From: Erysipelotrichia bacterium
Lineage (GTDB): Bacteria; Bacillota_I; Bacilli_A; Erysipelotrichales; Erysipelotrichaceae
Assembly: GCA_009916335.1 (NCBI GenBank)
Contig: SAAR01000011.1
Location: 1 to 26,049 of the forward strand
Reading direction: 5' to 3'
Length of the DNA: 26,049 nucleotides
In this document: positions 15,823 to 24,024 of the stretch, one piece after another
How positions within the stretch are numbered: position 1 is the stretch's first letter
How the letters are laid out: each line of letters opens with the position of its first letter
Notes under the pieces: generated by a model
The model's database searches: none
What the model saw: the letters and a program-made list of their open reading frames with translations, nothing else
Told to the model about the DNA's origin: nothing
Program-made: the position numbers and the translations under genes

Positions 15823-16212
15823 TGGTTTGTCCTCCTTTCTTTTAAAAAACATGAATACAATGACCTAAGCGAAAGTCATCGACATTACAATGTATATTGG
15901 TGTTTTTAAAATAAAAAATAATAATCCGTATTAATAACAACCTTATCTTTATTAAAATTATCAATTCAAAGTCTAGTTGTTGGAACACTTCACTCGTGTA
16001 TGCTTATCATCGTTATTACTACTTCACTGTTACTTTACACTTTCATTATAGATTAATGATAATTATTATACAATCACTTTCCTTTTTTAATCGTTAATGC
16101 ATGAAAAGACATCAATAAAACCAACAAAGTTTCTAACCTAACTAACACTTTTCATTTTGATTAATACCGAAGAATAACCCCAAAGTTAAACCTCAAGAAA
16201 ATTTGGTTACAC
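15823..16212. other. Non-coding stretch, no feature recognised
   Basis: About 390 bp upstream of the PH-like gene. It is AT-rich with stops in all frames. I see no coding pattern, tRNA or clear riboswitch. It belongs to the unit bracketed by the 80-bp repeats. Confidence 0.6.
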
Positions 16213-16292
16213 AAAAAAGATAGGAGTTATCCCACATTTTCAAGTGAATTACTACCTATCTTTTATTTTTCTTATATGCATTAAAAATGAAT
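16213..16292 (-). repeat. 80-bp direct repeat, copy 2, and terminator of the lysine operon
   Basis: Partner of 15245-15324. The hairpin (GATAGG / CCTATC with flanking A and T runs, 16215-16264) ends on the minus strand in TTTTTT, about 45 bp beyond the dapH stop. It is the intrinsic terminator of the lysA-dapH operon. Confidence 0.85.
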
Positions 16293-16309
16293 CAATGTTT
16301 CACTATTTA

Positions 16310-17008
16310 TTATAGTTGACGCAATCCTTCTTCTAATCCTGTTTTACTAGTTGTTTTTTCATCTACCTGCTTAATGATTTTTGCAGGACAGCCAGCAACA
16401 ACAACTCCTGCTGGAACATCTTCAATGACTACAGCACCTGCTGCAACAACACTTCCCTTGCCTACTCTACAACCTTCAATAACAACTGCATTCGCACCAA
16501 TTAACACTTCATCTTCAATAATGACTGGTGTCGCACTTGCTGGCTCAACAACACCTGCCAATACTGCACCTGCACCAATATGGCAATGCTTACCAACTGT
16601 CGCACGTCCACCTAATACAGCTCCCATATCGATCATCGTAGAAGCACCGATAATCGCTCCAATATTGATGGTTGCCCCCATCATAATCACTGCATTATCT
16701 CCTATTTCTACTTGTTCACGAATGATTGCTCCAGGTTCAATACGAGCATTGATATTTTTCATATCTAATAATGGAATAGCAGAATTACGACAATCGTTTT
16801 CTACATAATAATCTTCGATCAAATCCGCAAACGTTGTAAGTTTTTCTTTAATTTCTTCCCATTCGCCAATTAAAATCGGACTTTTTTGACAACCGAATTG
16901 ACGAATCGGTGAAAAGTCTAACTTTTCTTTTTTACTTTTTACATACACCTTTACTGGTGTTTTTTTCTTTGCTTCTTTTATATAATTAATAATTTGTACT
17001 GCATCCAT
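16310..17008 (-). CDS. dapH: 2,3,4,5-tetrahydropyridine-2,6-dicarboxylate N-acetyltransferase
   Basis: 232 aa. It acetylates tetrahydrodipicolinate with acetyl-CoA, committing the pathway to the acetylated DAP branch. The N-terminal helical part contains [17 protein letters not shown]. The C-terminal left-handed beta-helix is built from hexapeptide repeats ([52 protein letters not shown]) and ends [10 protein letters not shown]. The [20 protein letters not shown] segment separates DapH from succinylating DapD. Last gene of the operon, 12 nt after dapB. The next enzymes of the branch, an aminotransferase and an N-acetyl-DAP deacetylase, are not in this window. Confidence 0.95.
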   Translation of the reverse strand: MDAVQIINYIKEAKKKTPVKVYVKSKKEKLDFSPIRQFGCQKSPILIGEWEEIKEKLTTFADLIEDYYVENDCRNSAIPLLDMKNINARIEPGAIIREQVEIGDNAVIMMGATINIGAIIGASTMIDMGAVLGGRATVGKHCHIGAGAVLAGVVEPASATPVIIEDEVLIGANAVVIEGCRVGKGSVVAAGAVVIEDVPAGVVVAGCPAKIIKQVDEKTTSKTGLEEGLRQL

Positions 17009-17020
17009 AAATACTCCCCC

Positions 17021-17734
17021 TTATTTTGTAAATAATACATCATTCATATTGTATAAACCTGCTGGTTTGTCAATAATAAAAGCAGCAGCTTTAATGGCAC
17101 CATTAGCAAATATACTTTTCGAATGTGCCTCATGTTTAATCTCAAACACTTCGTCTTCACCAGCGAAAATGACACTATGTTCCCCAACAATACTTCCTCC
17201 ACGAACTGCATGAACACCAATTTCCTTACTGCGTTTACGCATACCACAACGCCCATTCACTACTTCATATTGTTGATTTGCATTCATTGCATTGACTAAC
17301 ATTTTCGCTGTTCCACTTGGTGCATCGACTTTCTTATTATGATGCTTTTCAATCACTTCAATATCAAAGCTATCCTCTAAAATCGGTGTAATCTGTTTTA
17401 ACACTTCTTCAAAAACCGTAATACCTAATGAAAAGTTAGCAGTATACACTGTTGGGTGTTGTTTAGCACTCTCTTTAATCATCGCAATTTGTGTTTCACT
17501 ATAGCCAGTAGTGGCAACAACTAATGGCGTATTATGTTTTTCTACATACTTTAAAATCATCTCTAAATAGCTAGGATGAGAAAAATCAATAATCACATCA
17601 AAAGGTTTTTCAATCTGTGTTAAATCATCTAATAAACCGATACTGACAATTCCTGCAATTTCATGTCCATTCGCTAATAGCTTTTTTTCAATGAGTTGCC
17701 CCACTGCTCCATATCCGACTAACGCTACTCGCAT
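17021..17734 (-). CDS. dapB: 4-hydroxy-tetrahydrodipicolinate reductase
   Basis: 237 aa, slightly short for the family. It reduces the DapA product with NAD(P)H. The Rossmann N-terminus has GYGAVG (7-12). FDVIIDFSHPSY and VVATTGYSE follow. The catalytic and substrate region EKHHNKKVDAPSGTA contains the paired His and the Lys. Its ATG begins 1 nt after the dapA stop, so translation is probably coupled. Confidence 0.96.
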   Translation of the reverse strand: MRVALVGYGAVGQLIEKKLLANGHEIAGIVSIGLLDDLTQIEKPFDVIIDFSHPSYLEMILKYVEKHNTPLVVATTGYSETQIAMIKESAKQHPTVYTANFSLGITVFEEVLKQITPILEDSFDIEVIEKHHNKKVDAPSGTAKMLVNAMNANQQYEVVNGRCGMRKRSKEIGVHAVRGGSIVGEHSVIFAGEDEVFEIKHEAHSKSIFANGAIKAAAFIIDKPAGLYNMNDVLFTK

Positions 17735-17735
17735 A

Positions 17736-18611
17736 CTATGATTCCATCACTTTCATGGTTGCTTTCAATATTTCAATATTCGCATCACTCATCTTATATA
17801 AAGGTAAGCGATAGCCACCAACATTCATTCCTTTTAAATTCATTGCTTCTTTAATTGGAATTGGATTTGGTTCAATGAATAAAGCATTGATTAAATCTAA
17901 ATATTTTAACTGTAAATGACGTGAACCTACGACATCATGATCTAAGTATTTTTGTACCATATCATGTGTTTGTTGAGGTAAGATATTCGCAACGACGGAA
18001 ATCACACCACTTGCTCCTAATGACATTGCCGCTGTAATCATATCATCATTCCCTGAATACATTTGAAAATCATCATTCAATAATCTAGCAATTTGTGCCA
18101 TATATGAAATATTACCACTTGCTTCTTTAATAGCAGCTACATTCGGGTGTGTACTTAAACGTTTTACTACATTATAAGAAATCGCACAACCTGTTCTACC
18201 TGGTACATTGTATAAAATACATGGTGTATGAAGTGCATCAACAACCGTTTTAAAATGCAAATACATTCCTTCTTCATTCGCTTTATTGTAGTAAGGAGCA
18301 ATAATTAACAAAGCATCTGCCCCCATTGCTTCATACTTTTTACAATATGTCAGCATCGTATTCGTATTATTACTTCCTGCACCAACATAAATAGGAATAC
18401 GCTTATTTGCCTTTTCAATCGCATATTGTACAATACTATCATCTTCTTCATGCGTCATAGTTGGTGTTTCTCCTGTTGTTCCTAATACTAAGATTGCATC
18501 ACTATGATTCGCAATATGAAATTCAATCAATTCCCCTAACTTATCAAAATTTACACTGCCATCTTCATTAAATGGTGTAACTAATGCCACAATACTTCCT
18601 TTTACTAACAT
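17736..18611 (-). CDS. dapA: 4-hydroxy-tetrahydrodipicolinate synthase
   Basis: It condenses pyruvate and aspartate semialdehyde. I choose the ATG at 18611, because GGAGG lies 8 nt before it; the open frame begins further up inside dapF. The 291-aa TIM barrel has TTGET (45-49), the catalytic Tyr134 in YNVPGRTG, and the Schiff-base Lys162 in AIKEASGNI. YSGNDD and GASGVISV follow. The distance from the dapF stop is 2 nt. It is the third gene of the riboswitch-controlled lysine operon. Confidence 0.97.
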   Translation of the reverse strand: MLVKGSIVALVTPFNEDGSVNFDKLGELIEFHIANHSDAILVLGTTGETPTMTHEEDDSIVQYAIEKANKRIPIYVGAGSNNTNTMLTYCKKYEAMGADALLIIAPYYNKANEEGMYLHFKTVVDALHTPCILYNVPGRTGCAISYNVVKRLSTHPNVAAIKEASGNISYMAQIARLLNDDFQMYSGNDDMITAAMSLGASGVISVVANILPQQTHDMVQKYLDHDVVGSRHLQLKYLDLINALFIEPNPIPIKEAMNLKGMNVGGYRLPLYKMSDANIEILKATMKVMES

Positions 18612-18613
18612 TT

Positions 18614-19429
18614 TTAGTCCTCCTTGTATGTTGTACACATACCTTCTGCAATTTTTTCAGCAGGTCCTTCCATATAAACATCTTCTCCACGATATGTGAT
18701 TTTCAATTTACCTAATTCTAAATGTACATTCACTACATCGCCTACTTTATGAAATTCATTGGCAATCACAACACTTGCACAACAACCTGTTCCACAAGCT
18801 TTACTAATACCCACACCACGCTCATATGTAATAACACGAATATTGCTTTCCCCCATAATCTCGACAAAGTTCACATTCGTTTGTTCTTTAAACATGGCAT
18901 GATGACAAAGATAACTTCCTATTTTTTCTACATCTATGCTGTCGATTGAATCTACAAACATCACAGTATGAATCACACCCATATAAACACTACTTAAATG
19001 ATAGTCATCAATCATATAATCTTTAATATCAAATACATACTTTGCTAAATTTAACTTCTCTAAAGCATAACTTGGTTTTCCCATATTTACTTTTACTTTA
19101 AACTTTGGTTCCTTAACCACTTCTATACGCATCGTTCCTGCCAATGTTTGCACATTAAACTTATTTTCACAAACGATATTTTTATCACATACATATTTAG
19201 CAAAACAACGTATACCATTACCACACATTTGTGCTCTTGAACCATCTTGATTATAAAAAATCATTTCTAATGGTGCTTGTTTGACAACAATTAATCCATC
19301 GGCACCAATACCTACATGCATATCACACATATGTATAGCTAATTTCGATAAATCTAAACTTTTTAAATCTTCATAATCCACTAACACAAAGTTATTTCCA
19401 CAACCATGATACTTTGCAAATGTTATCAT
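18614..19429 (-). CDS. dapF: Diaminopimelate epimerase
   Basis: 271 aa. It interconverts LL- and meso-diaminopimelate, giving the form used in peptidoglycan and by LysA. Two catalytic cysteines are visible: Cys69 in QMCGNGIRCFAKYV and Cys212 in KACGTGCCAS. FAKYHGCGNNFVLVD is the typical start. The usual ERGVGET before the second cysteine is ERGVGIS here, a variant of a substrate-contact position. The start overlaps the lysA stop by 4 nt (ATGA), so translation is coupled. Confidence 0.96.
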   Translation of the reverse strand: MITFAKYHGCGNNFVLVDYEDLKSLDLSKLAIHMCDMHVGIGADGLIVVKQAPLEMIFYNQDGSRAQMCGNGIRCFAKYVCDKNIVCENKFNVQTLAGTMRIEVVKEPKFKVKVNMGKPSYALEKLNLAKYVFDIKDYMIDDYHLSSVYMGVIHTVMFVDSIDSIDVEKIGSYLCHHAMFKEQTNVNFVEIMGESNIRVITYERGVGISKACGTGCCASVVIANEFHKVGDVVNVHLELGKLKITYRGEDVYMEGPAEKIAEGMCTTYKED

Positions 19430-20706
19430 CTTTCATCCTCTCTTACATCTAAACGCATTTGATCTTCATACGTTTCACGACGAATCACTAAGCGATCATT
19501 CCCATCTTTCACAAAAACAACAGCCAATTTATTTAAACGATTATAATTACTTGCCATTGTATATCCATAGGCACCTGTTGAATACACAACAATGATGTCC
19601 CCTGTTTCTATTTTAGGTAGTTTTGCATGATGAATAATAATATCTCCACTTTCACAACACTTACCAGCAATTTCATAAACTTCCTTTTTTTCTTCATTCA
19701 TTTTATTAGCAACATCACATGCATACGCCGCATCATATAAAGCAGGACGAATATTATCAGCCATACCTCCATCAATAAAAGCAAATTGTTTATTTTGTGT
19801 CTGCTTTGTAAAACCAACACGATAGAGTGTATAACCAGCTTCTGCAACAATGCTTCTTCCTGGCTCCATACATACTTTCTGTAATGTTACTTGATATTTC
19901 ACACATTGTTCTTCAATGGCTTTAATCAATGTTTCACACATTAATGGTGTAGGCGTTGGTTTATCTTCCTGTGTATAGACAACACCAAAACCACCTCCGA
20001 TATTTAAGGTAGATACCTTACTTTGTATGTTTGTATTCATATTGGCAATAAAGGCAACCATCTTTTCAATCGCTCCTACAAATGCTTGACGTTCAAATAT
20101 TTGCGAACCAATATGAGAGTGAAAACCATCAAAGACAACAAATTCACTCGCTTCAATTTTTTGAATCATCGTAACAATTTCATCTACTAATTCAATACTA
20201 ATTCCAAACTTTGAATCACTTGTTGCCGTCATAATAAATTCATGTGTATGTGCTTCTACTTTAGGATTAATACGAATTAACACTTTCACTGCTTTTTTAT
20301 ATTGACTGGCTAGTGTAATAATTTTATCAACTTCATGCATGTTATCAATGACAATGGTTTTAACATTGTACTCTAATGCCATTGCTAACTCCTCATCTGT
20401 TTTATTATTACCATGAAAATAAATTTTATCGGGATCAAAATTAGCACATTTTGCAACATACAATTCTCCTCCACTTACAACATCTAAACAACAATCATAA
20501 GCTTTTAATTTATTTAACATCGCTGTACAAGTAAAAGCTTTTGATGCATAAATCACTTCACAAGCAAAGTGATCACTTTGAAAGTTTTGTGTATATTCCT
20601 CTAACTTTTGTTCTATTTTTGCTTCATCATATACATATAATGGGCTACCCCATTTTTCGATTAAGCGATTTGCTGTTACACCACCAATTTTCATCATTTT
20701 TTCCAT
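19426..20706 (-). CDS. lysA: Diaminopimelate decarboxylase
   Basis: It decarboxylates meso-DAP to lysine with PLP. I set the start at the ATG at 20706, because GGAGG lies 8 nt upstream of it. The longer open frame starting at 20736 would begin inside the riboswitch terminator hairpin and cannot be right. The 426-aa product has the PLP lysine Lys56 in YASKAF, HSHIGSQIF, GGGFGV, EPGRSIVAEAG and the active-site CCESGDII. It is the first gene of lysA-dapF-dapA-dapB-dapH, so the last step of the pathway is translated first after the riboswitch. Confidence 0.97.
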   Translation of the reverse strand: MEKMMKIGGVTANRLIEKWGSPLYVYDEAKIEQKLEEYTQNFQSDHFACEVIYASKAFTCTAMLNKLKAYDCCLDVVSGGELYVAKCANFDPDKIYFHGNNKTDEELAMALEYNVKTIVIDNMHEVDKIITLASQYKKAVKVLIRINPKVEAHTHEFIMTATSDSKFGISIELVDEIVTMIQKIEASEFVVFDGFHSHIGSQIFERQAFVGAIEKMVAFIANMNTNIQSKVSTLNIGGGFGVVYTQEDKPTPTPLMCETLIKAIEEQCVKYQVTLQKVCMEPGRSIVAEAGYTLYRVGFTKQTQNKQFAFIDGGMADNIRPALYDAAYACDVANKMNEEKKEVYEIAGKCCESGDIIIHHAKLPKIETGDIIVVYSTGAYGYTMASNYNRLNKLAVVFVKDGNDRLVIRRETYEDQMRLDVREDER

Positions 20707-20725
20707 TCGTATATCCTCCATAAAC

Positions 20726-20752
20726 AAAAAAACCAATAAGGGTATCTTATTG
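20726..20752 (-). terminator. Riboswitch-controlled terminator before lysA
   Basis: On the minus strand, CAATAAG / CTTATTG (loop ATACC) is followed by GG and seven T. It stands directly between the lysine aptamer and the lysA ribosome binding site. TAAGATA in its 5' arm is complementary to TATCTTA at the 3' end of aptamer helix P1. The two structures exclude each other: lysine binding keeps P1 closed and lets the terminator form. Confidence 0.9.
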
Positions 20753-20770
20753 ATTTCATTATATCATTAA

Positions 20771-20929
20771 GATAGCACTCCTACTAGACGTAGACAGTAT
20801 TATAAATCTTATTTATAATACCATGTACCATTTATGCCTAAATGATCCATTCGGCGAATGCCCCTTCACAACCACTGTCTATCGAATGCCTTCTCGTAAG
20901 ATTGCCTGTTGACTATTCGCACCTCTATC
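20771..20929 (-). promoter_or_regulatory. Lysine riboswitch (L box)
   Basis: The conserved pieces appear in order on the minus strand: GATAGAGGTGCGAATAGTCA, GTTGTGAAGGGGCATTCGCC, GAATGGATCATTTAGGC and the 3' closing AGGAGTGCTATC. GATAG at the 5' end pairs with CTATC at the 3' end (P1). It controls the five-gene lysine/DAP operon by transcription attenuation through the terminator at 20726-20752. The length of ~160 nt is normal. Confidence 0.95.
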
Positions 20930-20950
20930 AAATATTTAATTGTTTCTATT

Positions 20951-20979
20951 AGTTTAACACTGTTATTTACATTTTACAA
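20951..20979 (-). promoter_or_regulatory. Promoter of the lysine operon
   Basis: TTGTAA (20974-20979), 17 bp, TAAACT (20951-20956) on the minus strand. The expected start lies ~15-20 nt before the riboswitch. Confidence 0.5.
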
Positions 20980-21015
20980 TCATTTCTTTCAGAAACATTT
21001 TGTAAATATTTTCTA

Positions 21016-21915
21016 CTATTTCTCTTTATTAGGTAAACACAAAGTAATTTGTGCAGGAAGTATTTCAATACAAGGATTAATCATATCCACCACTTCCCCA
21101 TCTAAATTAATAGCTACTTTATCTTTACTTAAAATCTGGATTTTTTTACACTGCTTTAAACTAACAATATCTTCATATTGTAAATGTGTCCCTTTTTTAT
21201 ATTTTCCTGATAAACGAATAATTTTTCTTCGTGTTACTTTCTTAATAAAACATACATCAATGAATCCATCATTAATGGAAGCACTAGGAGAAGGACAAAA
21301 CCCACCCCCGTAATAACGACCATTACCAGCCACAACAAAGGTATACTCTTCTTTCGCTAATGCTTTGCCATCTAATAAAATAGTGTATTCATGAGCAAGA
21401 GAAGTCATCATGCTATGAAGTAATGCCATATAATAAGGTATTACTCCTTTGATTAAAGGTAAGTTTTTAAAATGTTCCACATTTTTGGCGATGGTAACAT
21501 CGAAACCAACAGAGGCCGTATTAATACTAACACGATCATTAATTTTCATTAAATCACAAGTTACTTGTTTTGCATGGCGATAGTTTGACATATGTAAAAA
21601 ATCACTTCTTGTATATTCATCAAACACTTTGATAAAATCATTTCCTGTGCCAATAGGAAAGATGGCTAATTTCGCATTTGGATATTCATACATACCATTG
21701 ACTACTTCATTAATGGTGCCATCACCACCACAAGCATAAATACATAAATCAAGTCCACTTTGTGCATATCGTCTAGCGATCAATGTCGCATCTTTACTTT
21801 TCTTTGTTACCTCAATAACATAATCATAACAGCTAAATACTTCATTAATCTTATCTTGCATTGCTTTTAAATCAAATTTACCTGCTTTTGGATTCATTAT
21901 AAATACATGTTTCAT
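21016..21915 (-). CDS. Diacylglycerol/lipid kinase family protein (YegS/DgkB type)
   Basis: 299 aa from the ATG at 21915 (GTGGGG before it). A longer frame from a TTG at 21939 is excluded, because that codon lies on the promoter -10. The N-terminal kinase domain has NPKAGK (8-13), CGGDGTINEVVNG with GGDGT at 63-67 (nucleotide binding), and PIGTGNDF (87-94). The C-terminal beta-sandwich has GRYYGGGFCPSPSASINDG and LDGEVV. It phosphorylates diacylglycerol or a related lipid at the inner face of the membrane; in Gram-positives DgkB recycles the diacylglycerol made during lipoteichoic acid synthesis. The substrate is not proven here. Confidence 0.92.
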   Translation of the reverse strand: MKHVFIMNPKAGKFDLKAMQDKINEVFSCYDYVIEVTKKSKDATLIARRYAQSGLDLCIYACGGDGTINEVVNGMYEYPNAKLAIFPIGTGNDFIKVFDEYTRSDFLHMSNYRHAKQVTCDLMKINDRVSINTASVGFDVTIAKNVEHFKNLPLIKGVIPYYMALLHSMMTSLAHEYTILLDGKALAKEEYTFVVAGNGRYYGGGFCPSPSASINDGFIDVCFIKKVTRRKIIRLSGKYKKGTHLQYEDIVSLKQCKKIQILSKDKVAINLDGEVVDMINPCIEILPAQITLCLPNKEK

Positions 21916-21938
21916 ACAGCCCCACACTTTCATTAACA

Positions 21939-21967
21939 AGTATAAAATAGTTTATCTTATCTTTCAA
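21939..21967 (-). promoter_or_regulatory. Promoter of the lipid kinase gene
   Basis: TTGAAA (21962-21967), 17 bp, TATACT (21939-21944) on the minus strand. It leaves a short leader before the ATG at 21915 and decides that start. Confidence 0.7.
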
Positions 21968-22027
21968 TCAAATTTGTTGAATTGTCCTTCGCACAATGAT
22001 AAGATAATAAAAAAATGAGGTGAGCCT

Positions 22028-22792
22028 ATGAGATATTGTCCTGAATGTGCAAATGAATTAACTATGAAAGAATGCGACCACGATGGTTTAATACCGTATT
22101 GTCCTGTTTGTAAACAGTTCCATTTTCCTATGTTTAATAGTGCCGTTAGTACGGTTATGTTAAATCCTAGTAAAGATAAACTCTTATTAATTCAACAATA
22201 TGGAAAAACTGCAAACATTCTTGTGGCTGGTTATATTAATAAAGGAGAAAATGCAAATCAAGCATTGATTCGTGAAGTAAAAGAAGAAGTAGCATTAAAT
22301 GTCATAAATTATGAATACAATGATAATATTTATTTTGAAAAAAGTAATACGTTAATTCATAACTTTATTTCTATTGTGGATCGTGAAGATTTCACCCTCA
22401 CTGATGAAGTTGATAAGGCTCAGTGGTTTTCTATTGAAGATGCTATTTGCGAAGTAAAACCAAATAGTTTAGCAAAGAACTTTTTGTTTAAAGCATTACA
22501 TAAATTAAAGCTTAGTGAAAAATTATTTATTATTGAAGCTGAGCGTATTTATTTAAATGATAGTGAAGATCACATGGTTGCAGAAGTTAACTTCCCTTTC
22601 ATTGATGGTTGTTATGTGATTAATCATACCTTTGTTGATCCTAGTTTACGAGGCTTAGGAATCGCAGGAAAACTAATTCATGCTGTTTATGAAGTTATGA
22701 AAGCAAACAACAGTAAAGTAAAACCAACTTGTTCCTATGCAATCAAATACTTTGAAAAACACCCTGAGCAACAAGATATAATCGCAAAATAA
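22028..22792 (+). CDS. Zn-ribbon / Nudix hydrolase / COG2388-type acetyltransferase fusion
   Basis: 254 aa with GAGGTG before the ATG. Three parts are visible. A zinc ribbon uses Cys4, Cys7, Cys25 and Cys28 (CPEC, CPVC). A Nudix domain has its box at 68-90 (GYINKGENANQALIREVKEE; the final Gly of the box is not kept). A C-terminal ~90-residue domain contains EVNFPFIDGCYVINHTFVD, then SLRGLGIAGKL (acetyl-CoA loop) and PTCSYAIKYFEKHPE, the signature of the small COG2388 GNAT-like family. The first two parts resemble NADH pyrophosphatase NudC, suggesting hydrolysis of a nucleotide-linked compound; the NudC-specific motif after the box is not clear. The substrate of the acetyltransferase is unknown. 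Confidence 0.88.
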   Translation: MRYCPECANELTMKECDHDGLIPYCPVCKQFHFPMFNSAVSTVMLNPSKDKLLLIQQYGKTANILVAGYINKGENANQALIREVKEEVALNVINYEYNDNIYFEKSNTLIHNFISIVDREDFTLTDEVDKAQWFSIEDAICEVKPNSLAKNFLFKALHKLKLSEKLFIIEAERIYLNDSEDHMVAEVNFPFIDGCYVINHTFVDPSLRGLGIAGKLIHAVYEVMKANNSKVKPTCSYAIKYFEKHPEQQDIIAK

Positions 22793-22844
22793 GAGTACAT
22801 AAAGAGAATGTTTTTTTAAAACTTCTTGGTCACATTATTAATTT

Positions 22845-22958
22845 TTATCTTTTTCTTATATCTTTTTCAAATATTTCTTTAATCACTTTAATGAGGTCTA
22901 TCACATCATAAAAGCCTATCATTTTCTTTAAATAATTTTCTCTTTTGAATAGTTTCAT
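22845..22958 (-). pseudogene. N-terminal remnant resembling a DUF4143 (AAA_14) ATPase
   Basis: A 37-codon frame from the ATG at 22958 (no good ribosome binding site) encodes MKLFKRENYLKKMIGFYDVI, then DLIKVI, then an unrelated KEIFEKDIRKR and stop. The first 26 residues match the usual opening of DUF4143-type ATPases (KRxxYLxKxxxFxDxxLIKVITGxRRCGKS), but the frame ends exactly where the Walker A loop should come. I infer a truncated gene. A real short protein is less likely. Confidence 0.4.
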
Positions 22959-23186
22959 TTATATCACAGAAGCATGTTTATATACGTTTTAACATTACCA
23001 TTTTTTAATTTTTTTCATTTTTGGTAACGTTAACTGCACTTTATCATATTCTTTTATCAGCTATTTAGTTAAAATGATTATATCAAACCCTATTAGCGAA
23101 AATTGAAAAAAATAAATTTTGATTATTTAAGAATATACAATTTTGACCATATCGACACCAACATATTTGGTAAAGATAGGTCTTTT
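22959..23186. other. Intergenic, nothing recognised
   Basis: Very AT-rich. No coding pattern or structured RNA seen on either strand. It probably holds degraded accessory DNA. Confidence 0.5.
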
Positions 23187-23495
23187 TTACATATTTTTAT
23201 TTTCTACTTCATAATACGCCTTTAAACAATCTTCACGATCTTCTATCTCATCGCCTTCTTCTCGCCAATACCATTCATCGACTACCTTTAAAAACCAATC
23301 TACTCCTGTGAATTTACATATCGCCACAGAAAATGCATTAAATGCTTTTTGTGTATCAGATGCTGAATACACACCTTCTGCTACTTTCTTAATGCCTCGT
23401 TTTGCAAAAAAATTATCTATTACTTCATAGCACTTCTTAATATCATAGTTATTAGCGATTGCTTTTTCTTTACTTAAAAACACTTCCATCATCAT
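23187..23495 (-). CDS. Tandem-family protein, copy A (unknown function)
   Basis: 102 aa, the most divergent of five paralogs, separated from the other four by an RNA locus and a membrane protein gene. It starts MMMEVFLSKEKAIANNYDI like the rest (ATGATGATGG in all). It then has CYEVIDNFFAKRGIKKV, a GVYSASDTQKAF segment and WFLKVVDEWYWR, and ends IEDREDCLKAYYEV. It is soluble and acidic, with no signal peptide. Its own variable patches are CKFTGVDWF and REEGDEIED. AAGGG precedes the start. I do not recognise the family. Confidence 0.75.
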   Translation of the reverse strand: MMMEVFLSKEKAIANNYDIKKCYEVIDNFFAKRGIKKVAEGVYSASDTQKAFNAFSVAICKFTGVDWFLKVVDEWYWREEGDEIEDREDCLKAYYEVENKNM

Positions 23496-23540
23496 AATTA
23501 ATTACACCCTTTCTATTAATTAGTTTATATTTTCATTCAA

Positions 23541-23546
23541 ATTATA
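23541..23546 (-). promoter_or_regulatory. Putative -10 of copy A
   Basis: TATAAT on the minus strand, 46 nt upstream of the start. A TTGTTA lies 19 bp further upstream, longer than ideal. Confidence 0.35.
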
Positions 23547-23673
23547 ACATATGTTTTTCCAAAAATAACAACGTTAAACTTATTATCATACAGATTTCTC
23601 ACTTGTCTAGTATTTTATGTTTGCCTCTTTATCTTCAAAACCTTTCAAATAATAAGAAATCCTCTTAGAACAT

Positions 23674-23705
23674 AAAAAAACCACCTACCAATAATTAGAT
23701 GGTTT
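23674..23705 (-). terminator. Intrinsic terminator of the structured RNA
   Basis: On the minus strand AAACCATCTA pairs over 10 bp (one wobble) with TAGGTGGTTT, loop ATTATTGG, ending in a run of seven T. It is a strong terminator just past the 3' hairpin of the RNA locus. Confidence 0.8.
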
Positions 23706-24018
23706 GGAGTGAACTACACACGAAGCGAAAGCTTCCATGCTTCTTGTTTCGACCTCTACTGTGTTTCCTAACCGAAAGGTTATTCATCCATCTTACACAG
23801 AGTCCACAAGCGTATAAGTTTGGCTAGTTCCTAACCTACTATAATAAGGATTTAGGCTACTTCTAGTAGTCTTACGTCCTTCTTTTTTGATACTATACAC
23901 AACCTAAGGTTTTATGTGTCAATTCAGCCCACGAACCTAAAGGTTCTGGTAGTTCTTAGCACTATGCTTTTGAATTAAATTGTGCATACATTTAGGACTG
24001 CACCTCATCCTGAATTAC
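23674..24018 (-). ncRNA. Structured non-coding RNA locus, IS200/IS605 right-end / omega-RNA-like
   Basis: About 345 nt without an open frame, with its own promoter and terminator, read on the minus strand. It is a chain of hairpins: GAACC-TTTA-GGTTC, AACC-TTA-GGTT within ACACA/TGTGT, CTACT-AGA-AGTAG, GGTTAG-GAA-CTAGCC, CTGTGT / ACACAG enclosing AACC-TTTC-GGTT, and a 3' hairpin GAAGC-TTTC-GCTTC followed by GTGTGTAGTTCA. That 3' end resembles the right end of TnpB-type IS elements, where the omega-RNA overlaps the end of tnpB. The frame LYACGLCVRWMNN, then SVRKHSRGRNKKHG, looks like a decayed TnpB C-terminus. The rest of tnpB is absent. It is either an IS relic or a retained guide-type RNA. tmRNA and RNase P were considered and do not fit. 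Confidence 0.5.
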
Positions 24019-24024
24019 AACTAT

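Noticed and set aside
20909..21313. 134-codon plus-strand frame over the lysine operon promoter
   Set aside because: It covers the complement of the promoter and the end of the lipid kinase gene and shows no protein pattern.
23674..24018. tmRNA, RNase P RNA or a group II intron end
   Set aside because: No tRNA-like end or tag frame, no GAGGAAAGUCC-type RNase P core, and no intron domain V pattern could be found.
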